This document shows, piece by piece, positions 1 to 8,594 of a DNA stretch of 42,680 nucleotides. The position numbers and the translations under genes are program-made. Origin of the DNA: Korobacter sp036501185 (GTDB lineage: Bacteria; Acidobacteriota; Terriglobia; Terriglobales; Acidobacteriaceae). The DNA is taken from the NCBI GenBank assembly GCA_036501185.1, contig DASYAU010000160.1:1-42680 (forward strand), read 5' to 3'. The notes beneath the pieces were generated by a model. The model did no database searches. It was given only the letters and a program-made list of their open reading frames with translations, and was not told the origin of the DNA. The first letter of the stretch is position 1, and every line of letters begins with the position of its first letter.

Positions 1-111
1 TCAGCATCCCAGGCGCAGGATTAAATAATTGTTTTGTGAAAAGCTGCGAATTTCCGCATCCGGTTCAGAAGTGCGGCATCTATCTCACCTTAAAAGTGGA
101 AGGAGGCAGTG

Positions 112-519
112 ATGAAGCGATGGGTGTTTCTGATTCCAGCCGTTCTTTTCGTTTCCATCTTGGCTAGCGCTTCCGGGAAGAGCACTCCGTTCCCAGCGAC
201 GGTGGTATCGGCTCAGAGCCACACCGCCCAAGCGGTGGATGTGACAACTTCAAGCTGTAACTTCGAAGACTACGATGGCTATTGCAACATGGGCCCGAAA
301 GAAGTCACGGTTGCGCAGGTGATCCTACGGGAGAATGACGGGAAAACGATTCACGCTGAATGCCGCGACGGTGAGAGCTGCGCGCTTCCGGTGGTGAACC
401 AAACGGTGAGTGCGCGTTATGTGGGAACTGGGGTTGAACTCAAGTATCGCGACGCCGCTGCCAGGGACCACAAAGAGGTGTTCCGGGTCGTGCGTGAGGG
501 AACGGCTACGCGCGACTGA
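112..519 (+). CDS. small exported protein of unknown function
   Basis: A 135-residue protein that I do not recognise. It begins with a basic, hydrophobic signal peptide (MKRWVFLIPAVLFVSILASA), so it is probably exported to the periplasm or beyond. The mature part has four cysteines in two pairs (SSCNFEDYDGYC and AECRDGESC), which could form disulfides. The ATG at 112 is preferred over the in-frame GTG at 109, because AGGAGG lies five bases upstream of the ATG and would be too close to the GTG. A clear rho-independent terminator follows, so the gene appears to be a single transcription unit. No function is assigned. Confidence 0.6.
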   Translation: MKRWVFLIPAVLFVSILASASGKSTPFPATVVSAQSHTAQAVDVTTSSCNFEDYDGYCNMGPKEVTVAQVILRENDGKTIHAECRDGESCALPVVNQTVSARYVGTGVELKYRDAAARDHKEVFRVVREGTATRD

Positions 520-540
520 TCACACGTCAACGCGATTCAG

Positions 541-564
541 ACCCGGTCCGACGACCGGGTTTTT
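541..564 (+). terminator. rho-independent terminator after the small exported protein
   Basis: A perfect 8-bp stem (ACCCGGTC / GACCGGGT) with a CGAC loop is followed by a run of T. It lies about 20 bases after the stop codon at 519. Confidence 0.8.
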
Positions 565-617
565 CATTCTGCTACATTGGTTCGCGAAACTTCTTCTGGA
601 ACAAGGTACGCCGTCGC

Positions 618-1523
618 TTGTCGCGCTCCCTTAAAGCTCATCTGCTGCTGCTGGCCGTCACGTTGGTGTGGGGATCGACGTTTGTCCTCGTAAAGAGCGC
701 GCTGGGAGACATTACGCCGCTGTTGTTCAATGCGGTGCGCATGACGCTTGCGTCCGCGGTCCTGGCGGCGATTTATTGGAAGAGCCTGCGGGAGATGCGT
801 CGCGAGGCGTTCTGGAGCGGAGCGCTGGTGGGGTTGATGATGTATGCCGGCTACGAATTCCAGACGACGGGATTGACGCTGACAACCCCGTCGAAGTCAG
901 CGTTTCTGACTGGGGTCTCGGTGGTTTTGGTCCCTATCGTTTTGCGCCTGGGATGGCGCAAGCACATAAACAAATGGACGGTGCTGGGCGTAGTGATCGC
1001 CTTTGCCGGACTTTTTTTCCTCACTGTACCGCCGGGCGCTGGCGGCGGATTTAAGCTGAACGGCATCAACCTAGGCGACGTGCTGACGGTTGGCTGTGCG
1101 ATTTCGTTCGCATTTCAAATCGTGCTCGTCGGGCAGGCAAGCGAGCGGCATGGCTTCGCGCCCATTGCATTCATGCAGGTGGCGGGCGCGGCAGTGCTGA
1201 TGTTCGCAACCGTCCCGGTAGGGGAGCACGCGCACGTCACGTGGTCGCCCGTGGTGATCTGGGCGATCCTGATTACAGGCCTGCTGGGCACGGCGGCGGC
1301 GTTCACCGTGCAGGCGTGGGCGCAGCAGTTCACGCCGGCTACTCACACGGCGCTGATCTTTTTGTTGGAGCCGGTGTTTGCATGGGCGACGTCGTTTGTG
1401 GTGTTGCACGAGCGGCTTGGAATTCGCGGGTCGTTTGGGGCTATGTTGATACTCGCGGGAGTCGTGCTTTCGGAGTTGCTGGGGAGCAAGGACCACCCGG
1501 TGGAAGAGATTCGTGTATCGTAA
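618..1523 (+). CDS. EamA/DMT-family transporter
   Basis: A 301-residue polytopic membrane protein of the drug/metabolite transporter superfamily. About ten hydrophobic helices are visible, arranged as two EamA repeats. The first starts near residue 5 with the family-typical VTLVWGSTFVLVKSAL; the second starts near residue 150 (LGDVLTVGCAISFAFQIVLV). The conserved LLEPVFAWATSFVVLHERLG segment before the last helices is also typical. Members export metabolites or amino acids across the inner membrane; the substrate cannot be read from sequence. The likely start is TTG at 618, since no better codon lies upstream of the first helix. The ribosome-binding site is weak (AAGGT). Confidence 0.85.
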   Translation: MSRSLKAHLLLLAVTLVWGSTFVLVKSALGDITPLLFNAVRMTLASAVLAAIYWKSLREMRREAFWSGALVGLMMYAGYEFQTTGLTLTTPSKSAFLTGVSVVLVPIVLRLGWRKHINKWTVLGVVIAFAGLFFLTVPPGAGGGFKLNGINLGDVLTVGCAISFAFQIVLVGQASERHGFAPIAFMQVAGAAVLMFATVPVGEHAHVTWSPVVIWAILITGLLGTAAAFTVQAWAQQFTPATHTALIFLLEPVFAWATSFVVLHERLGIRGSFGAMLILAGVVLSELLGSKDHPVEEIRVS

Positions 1524-1683
1524 AGTTCCTTGATGCAGGGTTGCATCGGCAATATTTTGGTGACCAAATTGCTACGAACTGCGTCTAAAAAGGTAGTGAA
1601 ATTGCTCGAATCTCCTCGCTGTGACCTCATACACAATCTTTCGATGAACGCACGGATGCGCGAGTGCCGGGCTATTTCCTGAG

Positions 1684-1689
1684 TATAAT
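1684..1689 (+). promoter_or_regulatory. candidate -10 element of the Deg protease gene
   Basis: A perfect TATAAT lies 34 bases before the ATG at 1723. The position where a -35 box would sit (about 1661-1666, CGAGTG) does not match the sigma-70 consensus, so only the -10 element is supported. Confidence 0.4.
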
Positions 1690-1722
1690 TTTCGATTGGC
1701 AATTCTTGCCGGAGGACGACCT

Positions 1723-3375
1723 ATGACACCGCTCGCCAGCGGTATCTGGCAACGGCTGAAAGCGAATCGTTTCGCTTCAGTTCTTGTGATCCTAGCCACA
1801 CTTTCGCTGGGAATTTTGATCGGCACCGTGGTTTCCTCTACGGCGCGGGGCCAGGAAAAAGTTTCGAGCGGCGACGCGACGCCGCTGCAGATTCCTGAAG
1901 TCAAGACGCACGACAACCAGTTCACACAGATTGCGAAGCAGCTCGAACCTACGGTGGTGAACATCAACACCGAGTCGACGCTGAAGCATCCATCGATTCA
2001 TCGTCGGGGGATGCAGCCGCCCGACGACGATCAAGATCAAGACCAGGACCAGGATGACCAGGGCCAAGGTCAGGGACAAGGACAGGGCCAGGGTAACGGC
2101 CAGGACAATCCGTTCCAGGATTTCTTTGATCGCTTCTTCGGTGGCCAGGGTGGCGGCGGACAGATGCCGCAACAGGACATGCGGCAGCGCGCGCTCGGTT
2201 CAGGCGTGATCGTCGACCCGAGGGGCTACATCGTGACTAACGATCACGTGGTGGACAAAGCCGACAAGATCAAGGTCAACCTGATGGGCGATCCTGAGAC
2301 GGTGAGCTATGACGCGACGGTGATCGGCGTGGACAAAGAAACCGATCTTGCCGTGATCAAGATCAATGTGAAGCACGCACTGCCGTATGCCAAGCTCGGG
2401 AACTCCGATGGCGTGCAGGTGGGCGATTGGGTGCTGGCAATGGGCAGCCCGTTCGGATTGAATTCGACGGTGACGGCCGGCATTGTTTCGGCGAAGGGAC
2501 GCAACATCGTTCCGCAGCGCCAGTTCCAGCAGTTCATCCAGACTGACGCGGCGATTAATCCCGGTAACTCGGGCGGCGCGCTGGTTGATATGAGTGGGGA
2601 TGTGATCGGCATCAATACGGCGATCTTCACCACCGGAGGCGGTTACCAGGGGGTGGGGTTCGCGCTGCCATCGAATACCGTGGCGCAGGTTTATAACCAG
2701 CTCATCAAGCCGGAACACAAGGTGTTTCGCGGCTCGATTGGGGTGGAGTTCAATGCTGTGCCCGATCCACGCGTAGCAAAGATTTACGGCGTGAACACGG
2801 GCGTGACGGTGGCGAATGTGACGCCTGGCGGACCGGCGGAAAAGGCCGGGATCCAGACAGGTGACACGATCGTTTCGGTGGACGGCAAGCCGGTAAAGAC
2901 CGGCGATGAGCTGGTCTCCGACATCTCGGCGCGGAGGCCCGGTTCGACGGCAACGCTCGGGTATATTCGCGGCGGACAGCAGAAATCGGCGCAGGTGACG
3001 ATCGTTGATCGTTCGAAGCTCTATGCCAGCCGTCTTGGCGGCGGTGAGGAAGAGGGCGAGAACGAGCAGGGTACGCCGCAGGAAAGCAAGTTCGGGATGA
3101 GCGTGAAAAACATTACTCCCGAAATTGCTAGCCGGCTCAAGCTGCCAAACAACAAGGGCGTGATCGTGACCGACGTGAAGCCAGACGGCTTTGCGGATGG
3201 TGTTGGTCTCGGCCGGGGCGACGTGATCCTCGAGATCAATAAGCAGCCGGTTAGCAACGATCAGGACTTCCAGCGGATCCAGAGCAGCATGAAGAGCGGA
3301 TCCGACGTGGTATTTCTCGTGCGACCGCGCGGGCGCGACAACGGAACCATCTTTATGGCAGGAACATTGCCTTAA
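1723..3375 (+). CDS. degP: HtrA/Deg-family serine protease with two PDZ domains
   Basis: A 550-residue periplasmic serine protease/chaperone that degrades or refolds damaged envelope proteins. An N-terminal membrane anchor or signal (about residues 18-40) is followed by a Gln/Asp/Gly-rich linker (about 93-145). The trypsin-like domain has the full triad: His175 in TNDHVV, Asp208 in ETDLAV and Ser283 in GNSGGA. PDZ1 starts near 335 (GVTVANVTPGGPAEKAGI) and PDZ2 near 455 (KGVIVTDVKPDGFADGVGL). The ATG at 1723 is chosen because GGAGG sits seven bases upstream; the TTG at 1696 has no such site. Two PDZ domains match DegP/DegQ rather than DegS. The linker is unusual in being coded by near-perfect hexanucleotide repeats. 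The symbol is assigned by family; degQ or htrA would be equally defensible. Confidence 0.92.
   Translation: MTPLASGIWQRLKANRFASVLVILATLSLGILIGTVVSSTARGQEKVSSGDATPLQIPEVKTHDNQFTQIAKQLEPTVVNINTESTLKHPSIHRRGMQPPDDDQDQDQDQDDQGQGQGQGQGQGNGQDNPFQDFFDRFFGGQGGGGQMPQQDMRQRALGSGVIVDPRGYIVTNDHVVDKADKIKVNLMGDPETVSYDATVIGVDKETDLAVIKINVKHALPYAKLGNSDGVQVGDWVLAMGSPFGLNSTVTAGIVSAKGRNIVPQRQFQQFIQTDAAINPGNSGGALVDMSGDVIGINTAIFTTGGGYQGVGFALPSNTVAQVYNQLIKPEHKVFRGSIGVEFNAVPDPRVAKIYGVNTGVTVANVTPGGPAEKAGIQTGDTIVSVDGKPVKTGDELVSDISARRPGSTATLGYIRGGQQKSAQVTIVDRSKLYASRLGGGEEEGENEQGTPQESKFGMSVKNITPEIASRLKLPNNKGVIVTDVKPDGFADGVGLGRGDVILEINKQPVSNDQDFQRIQSSMKSGSDVVFLVRPRGRDNGTIFMAGTLP
2029..2106 (+). repeat. hexanucleotide-type tandem repeat coding a Gln-Asp / Gln-Gly linker
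   Basis: Degenerate six-base units (GAYCAR, then GGNCAR) encode alternating Asp-Gln followed by Gly-Gln dipeptides. The array lies between the membrane anchor and the protease domain of the Deg protein, so length change by slippage would stay in frame. Confidence 0.7.
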
Positions 3376-3396
3376 ACCTAAGCTGTTGAAAATCCA

Positions 3397-3425
3397 CGGC
3401 CTGCATCGTAAGGTGCAGGCCGTTT
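3397..3425 (+). terminator. probable terminator after the Deg protease gene
   Basis: A 9-bp perfect stem (CGGCCTGCA / TGCAGGCCG) with an 8-base loop is followed by only three T. It starts 21 bases after the stop codon. Confidence 0.6.
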
Positions 3426-3677
3426 GCTTGAGAAGTCCAGAGTAGGCCTAGACCAATGGTAACCGGCGGCGGCCAGCTTTTCGCTAGCCAATGGGCATCT
3501 CAGTTTGCAATGATCCCGGAGTTCCCAGCGCTCTGTTTTCGATAGCTGGCTGGGCCAAAGAGGCTGCTTCCGAAATTGGGGCCGAACTCAGGGGAAAGCT
3601 GCCGGATGCCGTTCGATCCGGCCATTGCGGTCGGTTACAATTAAGAATTCTCGACTCTTAAGGACCTGAGGTAGTGA
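3426..3677. other. intergenic region between the Deg protease and the peptidoglycan-binding protein
   Basis: About 250 bases with no convincing coding sequence on either strand. It presumably carries the promoter of the following gene (an AT-richer stretch lies around 3636-3660), but I cannot point to clear -35 and -10 boxes. Confidence 0.4.
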
Positions 3678-4166
3678 TTGCGATTTAGGAACCCAATTCG
3701 GCTGCTCGTCGGGGTGCTGGCGCTGCAAATTGCAGTTTTTGGCGCCACGAAAACCACGACCAGCAAGACCCATACTTCGAAGAAAGCTTCCGTTCACACG
3801 ACCTCGACACATACCGCGAAGCACACCAGCACTTCTTCCAGGCACACAACCGCGAAAAAGGCGGCACGACCACGAGGCCAGGCGGCGCCCGACAGCGACC
3901 GCACGCGGGAGATCCAGAACGCGCTGATCCGCGAACATTATTTGAACGGATCGCCAAGCGGCTCTTGGGATAGCGACACTCGCGCCGCGTTGACGAAGTT
4001 CCAGGCTGACCACGGCTGGCAGACCAAGATCGTTCCCGACTCACGGGCGCTGATCAAACTCGGACTGGGACCAAGCCGCGAAGGACTGCTGAATCCGGAT
4101 ACGGCGGCGATCAGCCCACATGAGCTGGGCGCGGAGAATCCGCAGCCGGGCGGATCGAGCAAATAG
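3678..4166 (+). CDS. exported peptidoglycan-binding-domain protein
   Basis: A 162-residue protein with a signal peptide (about residues 1-22), a Thr/Ser/Lys/His-rich linker (about 24-68) and one peptidoglycan-binding_1-like module (about 74-132). The module shows the family pattern of a first helix (REIQNALIREHYLNG), then GSWDSDTRAALTKFQADHG, then a Leu-rich end (ALIKLGLG). Such domains attach proteins to the cell wall. No catalytic domain is present, so it is likely a wall-binding accessory factor. The start is TTG at 3678 with GAGG upstream; the GTG at 3675 is out of frame and soon hits a stop. The C-terminal 30 residues are Pro/Gly-rich and look disordered. Confidence 0.75.
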   Translation: MRFRNPIRLLVGVLALQIAVFGATKTTTSKTHTSKKASVHTTSTHTAKHTSTSSRHTTAKKAARPRGQAAPDSDRTREIQNALIREHYLNGSPSGSWDSDTRAALTKFQADHGWQTKIVPDSRALIKLGLGPSREGLLNPDTAAISPHELGAENPQPGGSSK

Positions 4167-4183
4167 AGTTTCGGATGTGAGAG

Positions 4184-4208
4184 TCGCGGCCTGCTGGCCG
4201 CGATTTTT
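4184..4208 (+). terminator. rho-independent terminator after the peptidoglycan-binding protein
   Basis: A perfect 8-bp stem (TCGCGGCC / GGCCGCGA) with a TGCT loop is followed by TTTTT. Its T-run overlaps the stop codon of the convergent DUF2721 gene. Confidence 0.85.
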
Positions 4209-4704
4209 ATTGGTACGGCTGATCGCTGCTGCGGCGTTCAATCTGGATACCGCCGGCGTCCATGAAGCGTATATCGCGGGCTTCGTTGCGAACGGAACTG
4301 AGGGCAACGCGAATTTCGGCGATGTAGTACAGCGCGCCGGCCAACAAGGCGATGAGTGAGCCCACGAAGACGGCGGTTGCGACGATGGCGGCATCGGCCC
4401 AGTAAAGCCCCAGTCCGAGCAAAAGGCACGAGATCACCGTTCCGCAAAGCGCGACGAGGACGAGCAGAAAGCAGCGGCGGATCAATTCCGCGCGGCGCTC
4501 GATCGACTGGATCTGGGCGGTGTAGGCTTCGGCTTCCTGGAGACGTTGTTCGCGAGTGGCCTTGTGCTTGGCGTGTACGAATTGACGCAGGCGGCTCACG
4601 ATGCCCATCAAGCGGACATTGACGGAGAGAACGAGCAGCGCGGTTGCGGAGACGAAGATGGCGGGCGCAACAAAAGCCTGGAACAAACGAGGAATGTCGT
4701 TCAT
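4207..4704 (-). CDS. DUF2721 family membrane protein
   Basis: A 165-residue integral membrane protein resembling the DUF2721 family, whose function is unknown. Three hydrophobic segments are visible: an N-terminal one (about residues 10-34, FVAPAIFVSATALLVLSVNV) and two close together (about 78-98 and 104-128). Between the first and second lies a charged, probably cytoplasmic helical segment (about 38-75) with the SRLRQF start typical of the family. The C-terminal part is charged. The gene is convergent with the peptidoglycan-binding gene and divergent from the kinase gene (84 bases between starts). Confidence 0.75.
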   Translation of the reverse strand: MNDIPRLFQAFVAPAIFVSATALLVLSVNVRLMGIVSRLRQFVHAKHKATREQRLQEAEAYTAQIQSIERRAELIRRCFLLVLVALCGTVISCLLLGLGLYWADAAIVATAVFVGSLIALLAGALYYIAEIRVALSSVRNEARDIRFMDAGGIQIERRSSDQPYQ

Positions 4705-4788
4705 AGCGTCCGCCTATTATCGGTGATGCGATGGCGAATGCAGCATATCGTTGACGCGCTGGAGCCAGCTTCGTAAGATGGCTTACTC

Positions 4789-7188
4789 TTGATCGGGACA
4801 ACAATTTCGCATTACCGGATCGTCGATAAGCTCGGTGGCGGCGGGATGGGAGTGGTGTACAAGGCGGAAGACACGCGCCTGCACCGCTTCGTGGCATTAA
4901 AGTTCCTGCCTGATACCCTGGCAAGCGATCCGCAGGCCTTGGCGCGCTTCGAGCGGGAAGCGCAGGCCGCGTCGGCACTGAATCATCCAAATATCTGCAC
5001 GATTTATGACATTGGCGAGGACGGCGGGAAGGCGTTCATTGCCATGGAATTTCTGGATGGCGTGACGCTGAAGCACAAGATTGCAGGGCAGGCGATGGAA
5101 ACCGAGCAGGTGCTGGCGCTCGCAATTGAAATTGCCGATGCGCTGGACGCCGCGCACGCGGCGGGCATTGTGCATCGCGACATCAAGCCGGCAAATATTT
5201 TCGTGACCAAACGCGGCCACGCGAAAGTCCTGGATTTTGGGTTAGCGAAGGTGGATTCGCTGGCGGGAACCACCAGCCAAATCGGGTCGGCGAACACGAT
5301 GACAGCAGCGGGAGTGGAGGAACAGCACCTCACTTCGCCGGGTTCGACGCTGGGCACGATCGCGTATATGTCGCCGGAACAGGCGCGGGCGAAGGAACTG
5401 GATGCGCGCAGCGACTTATTTTCGTTCGGCGCGGTGCTCTATGAGATGACGACGGGCACGCTGCCGTTCCGCGGCGGGAGCACGGCGGAAATCTTCAAGG
5501 CGATTCTCGATGCCGCTCCGGCTCCCGTGCTGCGGCTCAATCCCGATGCGCCGCCCGAACTAGATCGAATCATCACGAAGGCACTCGAGAAAGATCGCAA
5601 CCTGCGTTACCAGAACGCGGCCGACATGCGGACGGATCTGGCGCGACTGAAGCGGGATTTGGATTCAGGACGGACGAGCGCTTCGATGAGCGCGGCCTCC
5701 ACGCCTTCGACGCCGGCCGCGGCTCCGGCGAAATCGAAGGGATGGCTGATTGGCGTGGCAGCCGTGGTTATCGTCGCGATTGCCGCGGGAGCAGTGTATT
5801 TCCTGCGCGGAGCGGGAACCGCTTCGCAGGCGAAGATTTCGTCGATGGCGGTGCTGCCGTTCGTCAATGCTACTAACGACGCGAACAACGAGTACATGAG
5901 CGATGGGCTGACGGAAGGCCTCATCAGCACGCTCTCTCAGTTGCCGGACATGAAGGTGATGGCGCGGAGTACAGTCTTCCGCTTCAAGGGGAAGCAGGAA
6001 GATCCCCAGCAGATTGGGCAGGCCTTGAAGGTCGCCGCTGTGCTCACTGGGCGCATAAGCCAACACGCCGATCAGGTAGTTGTGGATGCGGACCTGGTGA
6101 ATGCGTCGGATGGCAGCGAGATCTGGGGATCGCACTACGAGCGCAAGTTGAGCGACATTACCCAGGTGCAAAGCGATATCAGCCGAGACCTGTTGAAGAA
6201 GTTGCAAGTGCATGTGGGCAACGAGCAGAAACAGTTCGGCAATGCGGGTACCGCGAATCCCGAAGCTTACCGGTTGTACCTGGAGGGGCGGCAGCAGTGG
6301 TATGGGCGGACGCCGGAGGGATTGAAGAAAAGCATCGATCTTTTCCGGCAGGCGATCGCCGCTGATCCAAACTACGCCTTGGCATACGCAGGTTTAGGTG
6401 CGACGTATATCGTTGCCCCGAGTTATGGAATCGGCATCGATAGCAAGCAATCGCTTGCGGTGGCGGACGAGGCGTCGCGCAAGGCACTGGAACTGGATCC
6501 AAACCTCGACGAGGCGCACGGAGTACGTGCTGGTGTCCTGGCAACGTCTGGAAAGTGGGCGGAAGCGGAGGGTGAGTACAAGAAGACCTTCGACTTAAAT
6601 CCGAACAATGCGAATGCGCACTATTTTTATGCCTTCGGAGTGCTGGTTCCGCTGGGCCGGCTCGATGAAGCTCTCGCTCAATACCGTATCGCACTCTCGC
6701 TCGACCCGCTCTCGCCGATCATCAACATGAACTACGCGATCGCATTAGAGGATGCTCATCGCTACGATGAGGCGCTGGCACAATACAAGAAGCTGCAGCA
6801 GCAGGACCCGAACTTCCAGCCAACCCACTTTTACTATTCGCAGTTCATGGCAATGCGCGGGCAATTTGGGGACGCGATCGCGGAGCTGAAGGAATTTCAG
6901 GGTCCGTGGATTCATAACAACGATGTCAGCCGGACTTATTCTCCCGATGCCAAGGGCTACCGCCAAATATTGGAGACGTCCGAAGATGCAGGCATCTCCA
7001 CGTTCTACGCGGATATAGCGGTGAGTTACGCGCTGTTGGGAGATCGAGACAAGGCCCTCGAGTATCTCGCGAAGGGCTATGGAGTCGATCCGGAAATCGG
7101 CTGTGAGATTCGCTTGCCGGCATTTGATCCGATGCGATCGGATCCGCGGTTTAAAGCGCTGTTGAAGAAGCTTAATTTGCCGGATTAG
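4789..7188 (+). CDS. membrane-anchored Ser/Thr protein kinase with FlgO-like and TPR segments
   Basis: A 799-residue receptor-like Hanks-type kinase. The N-terminal kinase domain (about 9-275) has a Gly-rich loop (LGGGGMGVVY), catalytic Lys38 (ALKFL), Asp131 in HRDIKPAN and Asp149 in DFGLAK. It also has a substrate-recognition segment (GTIAYMSPEQ), so it should be active. An Ala/Ser/Pro-rich linker leads to one transmembrane helix (about 318-340). The outer part begins with a FlgO/adenylate-cyclase-associated-like domain (about 353-470, starting MAVLPFVN and with SDGLTEGLISTLSQL). It continues with several TPR repeats (about 480-720), suggesting protein binding. The start is a TTG at 4789; the family's usual beginning (MIGTTISHYRIV) supports it. 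This architecture is abundant in Acidobacteria. The signal and targets are unknown. Confidence 0.88.
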   Translation: MIGTTISHYRIVDKLGGGGMGVVYKAEDTRLHRFVALKFLPDTLASDPQALARFEREAQAASALNHPNICTIYDIGEDGGKAFIAMEFLDGVTLKHKIAGQAMETEQVLALAIEIADALDAAHAAGIVHRDIKPANIFVTKRGHAKVLDFGLAKVDSLAGTTSQIGSANTMTAAGVEEQHLTSPGSTLGTIAYMSPEQARAKELDARSDLFSFGAVLYEMTTGTLPFRGGSTAEIFKAILDAAPAPVLRLNPDAPPELDRIITKALEKDRNLRYQNAADMRTDLARLKRDLDSGRTSASMSAASTPSTPAAAPAKSKGWLIGVAAVVIVAIAAGAVYFLRGAGTASQAKISSMAVLPFVNATNDANNEYMSDGLTEGLISTLSQLPDMKVMARSTVFRFKGKQEDPQQIGQALKVAAVLTGRISQHADQVVVDADLVNASDGSEIWGSHYERKLSDITQVQSDISRDLLKKLQVHVGNEQKQFGNAGTANPEAYRLYLEGRQQWYGRTPEGLKKSIDLFRQAIAADPNYALAYAGLGATYIVAPSYGIGIDSKQSLAVADEASRKALELDPNLDEAHGVRAGVLATSGKWAEAEGEYKKTFDLNPNNANAHYFYAFGVLVPLGRLDEALAQYRIALSLDPLSPIINMNYAIALEDAHRYDEALAQYKKLQQQDPNFQPTHFYYSQFMAMRGQFGDAIAELKEFQGPWIHNNDVSRTYSPDAKGYRQILETSEDAGISTFYADIAVSYALLGDRDKALEYLAKGYGVDPEIGCEIRLPAFDPMRSDPRFKALLKKLNLPD

Positions 7189-7197
7189 CCCGGCGCA

Positions 7198-7229
7198 AAA
7201 TAAAAGGGCCCACCGTTGCGGCGGGCCCT
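7198..7229 (-). terminator. terminator of the alaA-like gene
   Basis: AGGGCCC (7205-7211) pairs with GGGCCCT (7223-7229), with an inner CCG/CGG extension. On the minus strand the hairpin is followed by TTTTATTT. It lies between two convergent genes and may also slow plus-strand transcription. Confidence 0.75.
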
Positions 7230-7245
7230 CGCCTGATGTCACTTC

Positions 7246-8460
7246 TTATCGATACCGTTCAGCCAAAAATTCGCTGATCTTCGCGTAAGCGTTGGTCAGC
7301 ACATCTTCCTGCGGCAGCGTAACGATGCGCGCATGATGCGTGCCGGGCTTTTGGCCGAAGCCGGAGCCGTGCACGAGCAGGACGTGCTTCTGTTTTAGCA
7401 GGTCGCTCACGAAAGTCAGGTCGTCTTCCGGAATGTCGAGCGAGGGAAAGGCGTAGAACGCGCCCTTGGGAGCGACGAGGTTCACGCGCGGTTCTTTGGC
7501 GGCCCAATCTTTGGTGACTTTGGCGCGGCTGGCGAGTTTTTCGTTTACCCACTTCAGGTGGTCCTGCGGGCCCTCGAGCGCGGCCTTCACCGCGTATTCA
7601 AATGGGTGTGGGGCGGAAAGTCGCGAGCGGAGCAGTTTATAGATCGATTCCAGGAATGGCTTAATCAACTCCGCTGGTCCGGTAGCGATGCCCCAGCCGA
7701 TGCGCCATCCCGGGACGAGATACGCCTTCGAGAGTCCGTTGAAGGTGATGCACGGAACGTCAGCAGCGAGCGTCGCGATGGAGATATGCTTCGCGCTCGG
7801 ATCGAACACGAGCTTGTTATAGATTTCGTCGGCGATGAGGAGCAGGTTATGGCGGCGAGCGATGTCGGCGATCTTCTCCAGCGTTTCGCGCGAGTAAACG
7901 GCGCCAGTCGGATTGTTCGGATTGATGATCAGGAGCGCGCGCGTTTTGGCGTTGATGCGACGCTGAATGTCTTCGACATCCGGCTGCCAGTCGTTCGACT
8001 CGTCGAGAAAATAGGCGTTCGCTTCGCAGGAGAGCTTGGCAGTGATGGCGCCGTAGAGAGGGTACTCGGGGCTGGGCGCGAGAAAATTCTCGCCGGGATT
8101 GAGCAGCGCGTTGAGACAGGAGTCGATGGCCTCACCGCTGCCAAGTCCGATGAAGACACCCTGGATGTTCTTGAAACCGTCGCGCTCGGCCTCATTGCGA
8201 ATGGCTTCGAGGGCGGGCTTTATGCCGAGCGAGTCGGCATAGCCGTTGTAACCGTCCTTCATCGCCTTCACGACGGCTTCGAGCAGATGCGGCGGAAGAG
8301 GGAAGTCGTATTTGCAGGGGTCGCCGATGTTGCAGTAAAGGATTTTGTGACCCTGTGCGGCGACTTCATCGGCGAGGACGGCGAGATCGCGAATGGCATA
8401 GCGAACATTCGCCATGCGGGTGGCGGGGGCAATGGGAGCGGTCTTGGTGATGGTGGACAT
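7246..8460 (-). CDS. alaA: pyridoxal-phosphate aminotransferase, AlaA-type (alanine transaminase)
   Basis: A 404-residue fold-type I, class I/II aminotransferase. PLP-binding features are visible: NPNNPTG (180-186), Asp211 in IADEIYN, the Schiff-base Lys245 in GLSKAYLVPGWRIGW, and the substrate-carboxylate Arg near residue 383 (HHARIVTLP). The N-terminal signature YCNIGDPCKYDF and the segment GYNGYADSLG match the AlaA/alanine transaminase group, which interconverts pyruvate plus glutamate with alanine plus 2-oxoglutarate. The start is supported by AAAGGA six bases before the ATG. Exact substrate preference is inferred from family resemblance only. Confidence 0.85.
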   Translation of the reverse strand: MSTITKTAPIAPATRMANVRYAIRDLAVLADEVAAQGHKILYCNIGDPCKYDFPLPPHLLEAVVKAMKDGYNGYADSLGIKPALEAIRNEAERDGFKNIQGVFIGLGSGEAIDSCLNALLNPGENFLAPSPEYPLYGAITAKLSCEANAYFLDESNDWQPDVEDIQRRINAKTRALLIINPNNPTGAVYSRETLEKIADIARRHNLLLIADEIYNKLVFDPSAKHISIATLAADVPCITFNGLSKAYLVPGWRIGWGIATGPAELIKPFLESIYKLLRSRLSAPHPFEYAVKAALEGPQDHLKWVNEKLASRAKVTKDWAAKEPRVNLVAPKGAFYAFPSLDIPEDDLTFVSDLLKQKHVLLVHGSGFGQKPGTHHARIVTLPQEDVLTNAYAKISEFLAERYR

Positions 8461-8594
8461 GGAGAGTCCTTTATAAGAGCGTTCTTGAATATTGTAGAAC
8501 GGGGGAGGGCGGGACGATGTGACGGCGAAATCGAGATTCGGGAGCAGGCTAAAATTGTCGTCGACGGTTGACCCTCAGGGTTAGACTGCTCCTA

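Noticed and set aside
7558..8571. A 337-codon frame on the strand opposite the aminotransferase gene
   Set aside because: It is the antisense shadow of the alaA-like gene, whose catalytic motifs are intact on the minus strand.
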